64,000 nt of DNA. Origin: Carex sylvatica (Eukaryota > Streptophyta > Magnoliopsida > Poales > Cyperaceae). Within the stretch, counting starts at the first letter, position 1. Every line of letters begins with the position of its first letter. A model generated the notes under the pieces. The model did no database searches. It saw only the letters and a program-made list of their open reading frames with translations, and had not been told where the DNA came from. The translations under genes were made by a program, and so were the position numbers. Location: positions 1-64,000 of the forward strand of contig CAXKVR010000068.1 of assembly GCA_964058845.1 (NCBI GenBank). Direction: 5' to 3'. Below are positions 55,850 through 64,000 of this stretch, piece by piece.

Positions 55850-56036
55850 TCACCAAAACTCGGTTCACTCGGACAAAAACTTGGTTTATTCGGACCAAAC
55901 TCGGTTGACTCAGACCAAAACTCGGGTGACTAAAACCAAAAATCGCTCGGGCAGGAAACTCGTGTGAATATCAGCTCAGCTCGGTTGATTTGGACCGACA
56001 CTATTCTGAATTAGCCGATTTTCCAACCCATGATAA
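55850..56036. mobile_element. Fragment of the ACTCGG hAT-like family
   Basis: ACTCGGTT/TCGGAC repeats ending in CCGATTTTCCAACCCATGAT, which corresponds inverted to the left terminus of the element at 42534 (ATGGTTCCGAAAATCGG). Only one end was found. Confidence 0.5.
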
Positions 56037-56229
56037 TCATTGTATGAAGTCAACTGGTAACACTTGTATAATAGTTCATGTAATATTTCATATAGTGAAT
56101 ATGTCCAATGTTGTGTTTACTAATATGTATTCATATAATTGATTTGATATTTCTTGGAATTTGGTATGAAAATTATCTGTGAAGAGATGAATTTGGCTTG
56201 TAGAATTAGTACACCATACTTTGATTTGT

Positions 56230-57463
56230 AATAAGAAGTAACTATTTTTTTTGAAAAACTGATAGTGGCTATCAGTATGTACATCAACAAATGAATAAAG
56301 TACAAGCGAAAATCTAAAACATGAAAACATCTAAAATCATCTAAAGCATCAGTATATCAACAGTTTGCATCCACAGTCTTGCCTCATTCCAAGCCCGATG
56401 TGCAGCCCCCCTTGGGTGAATATATCTTCCTTCAAAAATTTTGCTATTTCTTTCCTTCCACAAAATCCAACATGCAAAAAAGAAAAAAAAAAAACACCCC
56501 ATATCTTCTTTGTCACCAGTCCTCGACACGCTTTCCATGAATCAAAAACCATTTTTTGAACCGAATTTCGATGGTGCATCAGTGTGTAGCCCACTAGGAA
56601 ATTGTAACACTGCCAAGAATGAACTGCATAGTCACACGCAAATAGAATATGAAATGTGGTTTCTAGCTGGCAATTTGTACACATTACACATCTAGATTCA
56701 CACAGTAGGCCTCTACGAAGCATGACCTCATGGGATAAGAGTTTACCTTTGAGACATAGGTAGATAAAAATTCTTACAGTAGGGGGTACTTGAAGCTGCC
56801 AAGTGAAAGCAAAATTTCAATTTGTTTTACCCCCTGTTATCACCATATTATAAAATGACTTGGCTGAATATTCATTATTACCACTCCATTGCCACAGCAA
56901 TTTGTCCTCTGAAGATGTAATAGAAATGTCATGGTGAAAACCATTTTCTAATGCCCTCTGTAAAGACCATGTTCTCGTACCAGACACAATGTCAGTACAT
57001 TCAGCCATTGGAGTTTGCATCCAAATGTCAAACCAATACGAAATTGAAGCACCTGTGCCAATGCTCCAGTAGGTACTCCAATCAAATAAAGGTTTCACTT
57101 TAAGCAAATCTTTCCAAAAAAAAGGATCCCTGTATCATCCAAACTTGGTGAGATTCCTGACTTCCTGTAACCGATCGAATAGTTACCCCTGTTTGAGTCC
57201 ATAAGGATTGTGGATTCCGATACAGCTTCCACCACCAACGGAGCAATAGAGACCAGTTTCTTAATTTCAGATCAGCCCCTCCCATGCCACCATTTTGTTT
57301 AGAGATACATAAGGCGCCCCCAGTTTATTAATGAGATTCCTTTTTTATTTTCAGCTTTTCCCCAAAGAAACCCCCTTCTAATCTTGTCCAACCTCTTAAT
57401 TACCCACTTTGGCAAGAGAAACGAAGCCATGAAATAGATTGCCATGAAATAAGAAGTAACTAT
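56230..57463 (-). mobile_element. 5'-truncated LINE with perfect 16-bp target duplication
   Basis: AATAAGAAGTAACTAT flanks both sides (56230-56245 and 57448-57463). The body 56246-57447 reads on the minus strand: FMASFLLPKWVIKRLDKIRRGFLWG, GGADLKLRNWSLLLRWWW, then WSTYWSIGTGASISYWFDIW and LWQWSGNNEYSAKSFYNM, and the zf-RVT end (CESRCVMCTNCQLETTFHILFACDYA). It ends in an 8-A tail next to the duplication. It covers the last part of the reverse-transcriptase ORF, with a few frameshifts. Dead, 5'-truncated copy. Confidence 0.9.
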
Positions 57464-58050
57464 AAGAGGTAAAATTATAGATCTACCAATAATAGCACCG
57501 AAAGTAAATAATAATACCAGAAAGATTTGTTCCGAGATTCGAAGCAAGCCTGTTGCTAGATCGGAAGTTACACCGCCACAATTTCTCTGCTGCTACTAGT
57601 CTGCTACCATTTTGGTTGGGAGGAGATCATTGTACAGGTATAGAAACTTTGAAAAAATGGAAGGAATATTAAATAAGAAGCGCTGGTCAAATAAGGTAAT
57701 TAACAGCTGGAGACACTTTTGGGATGTTGTTTAGGTCAACGTTAATTGTCTGATCAGGATCGACGGCCCAGAGACATTTGTTTAGGTCAACAAAACAACT
57801 TCGATCTGGAACAATCATAACTTGACACGTGGCGTACTGTCATTTGTCGGAGTCCCAAATAGATACTTTGAAGGCTCTGCATTTACTAGAGATGTCATGT
57901 TTTTAAGTGTAAGGGAGCGGAGGTTCAATGTCTATCGGATCCAATTTAAGTTTGATGGGCAGATTTTCGTCCCATCTACTTCAAGATGTGTGTACGCTGC
58001 TTCAATATCCATCTATATCCATTTTAATATTCATACAATATTTTAACCAG
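57464..58050. other. Intergenic, one short ORF of unknown nature
   Basis: A plus-strand open frame at 57822-58046 (74 codons) matches nothing I know. No supported gene. Confidence 0.35.
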
Positions 58051-58205
58051 TAAGGAAACATCCGACAAAAGGCCACATTTTTATATCAAATTGAATTCTT
58101 TTAGATGGATTTATTGCAAAATTACCTTGACAAAATCAATAAATCCATACCTGGTGCTGTTATGATGATCACCCAATGCCTACATCTTATATTTGTCATA
58201 GGTCA
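58050..58205. repeat. Inverted copy of the 40190-40395 segment
   Basis: Reverse-complement counterpart of 40190-40395 with about 85% identity by eye: CACATTTTTATATCAAATTG, TCTTTTAGATGG and TGCTGTTATGATGATCACCC. Confidence 0.6.
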
Positions 58206-58532
58206 AATCACCAAAAAAAAAAAATAACGTCCTTCACTTTAGTTCTTTTTAGGTTGTGAACCAGTGATTGTTTGTCCTTGTTTGAATTCTTGGAGTGTGA
58301 TTTGTGCTAAGACATGATTTTGATTGAAAATTACAAGTCACAATTTGTATCTTTCTATCATTTGTTGTTTTCATTTTCCTGAGTTCAATATGGAAAGAAT
58401 CATATCTCACCTAATAAAACACTAAATAATCTTACTTTTCAGGGTTATAAAAGAGAAAAGTGTCAAGGATAATACAAGAAATACAGGTGAATGTGTCAGA
58501 TTGCTTCATGCATCACCTCTATGCCTTGCCTG

Positions 58533-59227
58533 CTATGTTGCATGGATACGGATACGGGTATCGTATCGGATACGATACGGATATGGCGATACGGTAATTT
58601 TTAAAAATCTAAAATACGATACGTCTATTATATATATGTATATATATTACTTTTGATCTAATTATTTAAATAACCACAAAAGTCTAATTAATAAGTGAAT
58701 ATATTAAAAAAATCTAATTTAGTAAATGAAGCTATAATTTATAATAATACATTAAGTACTATAGTTACTAAGATATAACACAAAATAAACTTTGGTGGAG
58801 TGGTTAAGTGTTTTGTGTAGGAGTGAGCCTTCTCAAGATCGAATCCCGCTACCTGCAGAGAAAAATCTCAATTTCCTCTGGGCGGTGTTTGCGCGGTGCA
58901 CAGGGTCGGAGTCGCAGCTCATGGCCGCGGGGGCAATTCACGGGTTCGGCTCCGCTCACAATCGCGGCTCACGGGTACGAGTGCGGTTCACTGGCGCTGA
59001 TGGCCGTATCCACATGTATCCAGCCGTATCCAGACGTGTCAACGGAGTATCAGAGACCGTATTGACTGAGTAAGGATACGCTACGTCAGCTGATACGCCA
59101 GCTGACGTATCGAATACGTATCGAATACGTATCGAATACGTATCGGATACATATCATAGCCGTATCGGACGCGTATCGGTATCCGATACGGATACAACGC
59201 CTAAACTGAAGTATCGGAGTAACATAG
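58533..59227. mobile_element. hAT-like element with GATACG repeats
   Basis: Termini CTATGTTGCATGGATACG and CGGAGTAACATAG are flanked by CTTGCCTG (58525-58532) and TTTGCCTG (59228-59235), a 7-of-8 matching 8-bp duplication. GATACGTATCGGATACG-type repeats fill both ends: 58550-58610 and 58995-59210, the latter with ATCGAATACGT three times in a row. No transposase. Confidence 0.8.
58790..58862 (+). repeat. tRNA-like segment (probable SINE head) inside the hAT element
   Basis: TGGTGGAGTGGTTAAGTG resembles a tRNA/pol III A box and AGATCGAATCCCGCTACC a B box, about 40 bp apart. A full cloverleaf cannot be closed with confidence, so I favour a tRNA-derived SINE or captured tRNA-like piece rather than a working tRNA gene. 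Confidence 0.45.
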
Positions 59228-59235
59228 TTTGCCTG

Positions 59236-60200
59236 TATTGTTTCATGCATCATTCTTTACAATACCCCTTTTTTACTTGGTATTTGCAAGTTACAATTAT
59301 AGATGACATTCTTCAAAGGTTTCTATTTCACTTGTGCAGATTATTTATTGTACACAGCAGAACATGTTAAGTTTAGGATTGTCCCAATTGTACTGATTCG
59401 GTTAAATTTTATTTGGTTGCCAGCCATGCAAATGTTTCACCACTGGCATAGCCATATGGCGTGCATCAGGTGTATATAATGAGAGATTATTGAAGCAGGA
59501 ATGATGGGTGAAACCATACTGGTAACTAGTTGACCAGTAAAGTAAGAGCATCATCATGTGTTTAAAGCATATCCAAAAAAACATGGTAATACAATTTAAA
59601 AAAACTTCAATAATTCAATTGGTATAATTTCTAAGAAAATTAAATCTCATATCACATCACGTGCAAGAATTAACGGAAGAAATGGATATGAGAACCATCA
59701 CAGAGAAATTTTTGGACTAAATCAATATTAGTTTAAGAGAAGTGTGAAAGGAGGTACCCATACGACAAGGAGAGCAACCCAAGAGAAAGCCCTGCACTAC
59801 AAAATCCTTAAACAAAACCATACAAAAGAGGAAGAACATAGTATTATACATGCAACTCTAGTAATGGCAGAAGACTGTCATTGTTGATATCAACATATGA
59901 TGCAAAATCAAATATTTCAGAATACTTCAGAATACTTCAGAATAGATTAACAATTTTGATTGGTCGGCTCCAATCAAGGTGCAATCGGACACATTCAATT
60001 TTGGTCAGTCAGTTCTAATCAACAATGGCAGACTGCTGACATCGCTGAAAGAAAATGCAGACTCTTAGGGTACAATACACATAAGACAAAAAGCAGGTCT
60101 CAAAATAACTTAGAAATCCATAGCCAAACATAACTTGCCACGTATTACAAGGGACGTTTGATAAACTAATTAAGATCATAACATACTAAGTAAGCTATGA
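59236..60200. other. Intergenic between hAT element and paralogue D
   Basis: No gene seen. CAGAATACTT is repeated in tandem at 59921-59945. GATTGGTCGGCTCCAATCAA / GGTCAGTCAGTTCTAATCAA near 59957 and 60002 are two related copies of a ~45-bp unit. Confidence 0.4.
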
Positions 60201-62585
60201 TCAAATGATCAAATTCCCTATTTTCTTTACATATGAATCCAAAATCTTGATCATAGCATTGATCTGCTTGCTAGACAATTCAGTCCCATACACAGGACCA
60301 ATTTTAACTGTCTCAAGATACTCATGCTGGAACAAAACGTCTCCTGAAACCTCTGGTAGGGGCTCTTGTATTTGACATTGGCTCTGTTAAAATGGTAAGA
60401 AAATCATAAGTTTGCTAACATTATATTTTATCAGTGTTCAAACAATTGGTAGTTTCATGAACTCAAAACTATTACTGGACTTGTCTAATACGGTAGAAGA
60501 GTTCACATAGACTGGCATTTAACCTGAGCGGTCTGGTACCAGAAGGAATTAGCCTCTTTTAGGTCGCAATTCACTCAATAAGTCCCAAATAACGACAGAA
60601 TGATGGAAATATGTAACAAAAATCAAGTTAGAACCAGGCTAGTTTAGAAGAAGACTGTAACAGTGTACTGCTGAAATATTGTACTACCAACTATTATTCA
60701 GTACATTGAACAAAAACCCAATTGTCATTCATTTGTACGAGGCAACAATATGGAACCGAATGTACAGGTGTAGAACTATCTGTACTGAAATCAGGCACTA
60801 CTAAATATTGTTCATTATATTGTACAAAAACCTAATAGTCATTCTTTGTACCAAAATATTAGTACATAATGATATCCTTGCATAAACTTTACTAAATGGT
60901 AGACATAAATAGTCTTAATTAAATAGAGAGGCACGGAGGGAGCAAGAGCGAGTTTACCTCAGAGAGCAACAAATTAAGCTCTTTTAAATTAGGAGAATGC
61001 TTAAGCAAACAAGCTATCTGGTAAACGTCATAGCTCATATCCCATTTTCCTTCCACAACAAGCTTCCTCAAATTGTTGAAATTGCTAACATTACATATAT
61101 CCTTCTCCAGTTGATTCTTCATTTAAAAAACAAGCAAGGAATGTGATTTTTACAGGGAATTACCATCATTGTATTCCTAACATGTAGCATATATAAAATG
61201 TAAACTAGACAGGCTTTCATCAAGCAAAGTCGCCAAGCCACACCCACACAAATGATGTTTACTGCAATATGCGGATTTATTTTGGTGTCAATAATTCAAA
61301 GAAAAAACTTGATTTAGTATGTGAAGTAGAACCTGTATATAAAATGAAATCAATTGCAAGCAGTCAGAAGTAAATGATCATGTAGGAACTATAATAAACA
61401 TGGAAACTTTGTTTACCAACTTCAAAGGTACCCCAAAACCATAACTCTAGAAACATGACATAAATTTATCATATATACTTTCAATTCATGTGTATGCAAA
61501 AAAGGAAGCAATTCTATTAATGAACATTTTTCTGACAACAACAACCACCAAGCCTTTAGTCCCAAACAAAAAAAAATGAAAAAGTTTTGTAGATTTTATT
61601 TTATAGAGCTGACAAAATATTATACCTTGAACTCAGAAATGTTCAATTGAAGCTCTAAATTTGTAGCATTTGAAATACCACTAAAAAGGTTCAGAACCGG
61701 CACATCATCACTAAAATACCCATATAATTTGATGACAACATTTAAAACAGATGACATGTTCTTCAATGAAATGCCAACCCCTTTGAGATTAATCATCATG
61801 TCCAAAGATATAAGAGCAGGGCAAGAAATTTGCATTTGCTCAAATATATGACAATCGTGCAAAGTCAACTCCTTTAACACTTCTGAGCAAATACCTGAGA
61901 AATACAAATCACAATAACGTAGTCTCAACCTTTGAAGAGAAGGGCAACCAATGAAAAGCTTTTGAACAAAATCGTCATGGAGCTTTACCCAAGCCAGCTC
62001 CAGAAATTTCAGAGAAGGTAAATTTATTGATACCGGCCTAATGATGATATTATTGATGCTGGTGTAGACAGTCATCGAAAGATGCTGCAAGTTTGAACAG
62101 GAGAAAACTAAATCAGGCATATCTATCAAATTACTACAAGAAATGGCGATATCAATCAGTAGTGGCTTAAAAGCCGCTACACGGTCAAGCCATCCAATAG
62201 AGGCATCAACTTCAAAATTACGACGCACGCAACAAAATCTATCCAAGTTTGTTGGCGCTCGGTTGTCCAAATAACCAGTCATGAACCGCTCAAACCTAGC
62301 TGTAGACATTCTTAATGCTTCATTAATGTCTCCGCTGCAATCATGATCCCCGGATACCAAGAAATCCTTCAGTTTGATGTCTAGAACCGGCACAGTAGCC
62401 CATGTGTTTTTCCATCTTTTGGACAAAATGCAGGTCTGCACGGCCTCTTTCGTGCCCAGAAATGAGAGGATATAGGTCAATACCTCATCAGGCAAGTTAC
62501 CAATCCTGTCAACCTCAACGTTATTTCTGTTCATAGAAGAAACCCCATTTTTCGTGCACAGCCTTGAAGCCCTAGTCTTGTTCAT
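60201..62585 (-). CDS. F-box/LRR/FBD protein (paralogue D, intact, three exons)
   Basis: Exons 62585-61626, 61116-60958 and 60383-60201 (minus strand) join in phase 0 at GT-AG borders to give 433 residues. The F-box lies at about 26-68 (RIGNLPDEVLTYILSFLGTKEAVQTCILSKRW). LRR-like segments follow (LPSLKFLELAWVKL, LFIGCPSLQRLRLRYCDLYFS). Exon 2 gives NFNNLRKLVVEGKWDM and LLKHSPNLKEL, and exon 3 the FBD-like HEYLETVKI and YVKKIGNLII. Exon 2 is exactly 159 bp, as in paralogue B. Expected role: SCF ubiquitin-ligase substrate adaptor; target unknown. The leader acceptor TGTAATACAG|GAATCC is at 62636. Its introns share long stretches with those of paralogue B, so the two are a young inverted duplicate pair. 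The start Met at 62585 is the first in the leader exon; Met18 is an alternative. Confidence 0.88.
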
Positions 62586-64000
62586 CTTTCAGGGTTCTAA
62601 GAAGAATTTTGTGAAGCACCTTTCGTGCAGGATTCCTGTATTACAATAGGAGTTCCACCGAGTCATGAATTAGAATATATAGAATAGAAGGAATCAGATC
62701 TGAACTAAAGGATATAATTATAGAAATAACACAATGGCGACAGTACCCTATTTTGGCTAGTAGATAAGTACTGAATTCATCCATACACCACAAATTGTTG
62801 CTGGAAAAAAGACCAGACAACAACTGAAAGACATAATAATTATGCAAAATGATACATAGTTAAGTAAATCAATTTATCTTGTTGAAATAAAACTTGTATC
62901 CTATTTACCTTGTTTAATATTCTTCATACCAATGCTAACTCCTTCCACAATAATCCATGGACTTGAAACTCTTGATGGGTAAAGCAAGTTAAAACCTCAA
63001 TTTATTGGAATTGAATGTTTTGGGAATTGGTTTCTTAACATCAATTTCTTGATTCCCAAATTGAAAGAACCCATGGGAAAATTAAGAAGATAGGTGTTCA
63101 TTAGAACATGAGAAACTTTTTAGGAAGTTAGTTTTTTCTCTTTTATAATTAATTTTTTTTGTTAAAGATGTTGAATTAATTTTTTTGTTGAACATGTTAA
63201 TTTAGGGGCAATATGGAAATAAGAGAAGACATTAAACATGCAAATATTAAACACTGGAAAAACTGAAAACATTTTACTGTAATATACTGGAAACATATAA
63301 TTATAAAAAATAAAAATAAAAAGAATAGTCTAACTCCATCAAACATTTTCTGACAAAACTGAAAACAACATACTGTAATTGCTTAGCGTGGAAGGGAACA
63401 AGTTGCTATTTTTTACCACAGCTCTTTCTTTAGAATATGCATTAATCAAGGATAAGTCAACTTCACATTTACCAGTAATTGCAACAGCATAATCAACTTA
63501 GGTTCCCTCATGCCAGAATTCATAATCAATTATATTAAACAAGATCCATAATCTGAGATTGCAAACCAGTAATCTGAAAATCACAAAAGTGCACTATTTT
63601 TATCATTACCACATTAACAACATAGTTTTACAAAAAAAAAAAAAAGTCAGCAACCCTAACATATTATTGAAAACCAGTAATCACATAATCACAAAAACAG
63701 CAACCCTAACATAGTTTTGAAAAGAGCTAGCAAGCAACCCTAATACACTTAGCCCTCATGCCAGTAAGCAATCCTCACTTAACGCACTATATGAGTCCTC
63801 CAGCCATTGAATACACATACACTGATGCTTGTTTAACTGATTTGGTGCTTCACCACTACTTAATTTCAGTTTATTTGTTTATTTATTATAGGAAGCACAA
63901 AATCATTTGCACTATTCACTCTTCCTACTAATTATAATATGAGAAAGAAGATATACTTTCAGTATAATATTCTAATTCCTCCTCTCCACAAAGATTCAAT
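62586..64000. other. 5' flank of paralogue D and AT-rich terminal region
   Basis: 62586-62635 is the probable 5'UTR exon. The intron may extend to a donor AACAAG|GTAAATAGG at about 62910. Beyond that, AT-rich sequence with short AGCAACCCTAACATA repeats (63650-63750) and no recognised gene. Confidence 0.4.

Noticed and set aside
58790..58862. Functional tRNA gene
   Set aside because: Box-like motifs exist, but the acceptor and anticodon stems do not close convincingly; better as a SINE or tRNA-like relic.

Overview
The window is nuclear DNA of a flowering plant, most likely a eudicot. It is AT-rich and has split genes with GT-AG introns, a SUVH-type histone methyltransferase, an F-box/LRR/FBD gene family, a BRI1-like leucine-rich receptor ectodomain, a Tekay/Del-type gypsy retrotransposon primed by initiator-Met tRNA, plant LINEs, and many MITE/hAT/Mutator-like elements. 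I could not name the species. All family calls rest on reading motifs, not on database searches.

Layout. 1-3600: a satellite array of ~81-bp units that runs off the left edge. 3600-6200: a decayed Ty1/copia pol relic, then a DUF295-type F-box relic. 6200-14000: intergenic DNA packed with foldback (inverted-repeat) elements, a Tourist-like MITE and old direct repeats. 15000-16895: an intact SUVH gene with one coding exon and a probable 5'UTR intron. 18123-20094 (minus): an F-box/FBD pseudogene with two nonsense codons and several frameshifts. 20866-24652: a MITE, a decayed hAT copy and a large compound foldback element. 25858-28311 (plus): an intact three-exon F-box/FBD gene. 28549-38971: a complete, young Tekay-like LTR retrotransposon with 5-bp target duplication, inserted 237 bp past that gene's stop codon. 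39000-44400: foldback elements, an F-box relic, and a LINE relic split by a hAT-like element. 44571-46853 (minus): a kinase-less BRI1-like receptor protein. 47735-48620: a hAT element with a perfect 8-bp target duplication. 50280-51650: a LINE relic, a small unknown ORF and an ACGTGAC-rich repeat block. 52259-53140: a Mutator-like foldback element sitting in the last codons of another, internally deleted F-box gene (53141-54030, minus). 54.7-57.5 kb: two LINE 3' fragments, one with a perfect 16-bp target duplication. 58533-59227: a hAT-like element carrying a tRNA-like (SINE) segment. 60201-62585 (minus): a second intact F-box/FBD gene, the close inverted paralogue of the one at 25858. 62.6-64 kb: AT-rich, mostly featureless.

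Functionally the window holds four gene units likely to make protein: the SUVH chromatin factor, two SCF-type F-box adaptors, and the membrane receptor-like protein. Around them is a dense set of transposons showing repeated nesting. The most unusual signals are the BRI1 ectodomain homologue that stops five residues after its membrane span, and two foldback families in which the same inner palindromic arms occur inside different outer arms.
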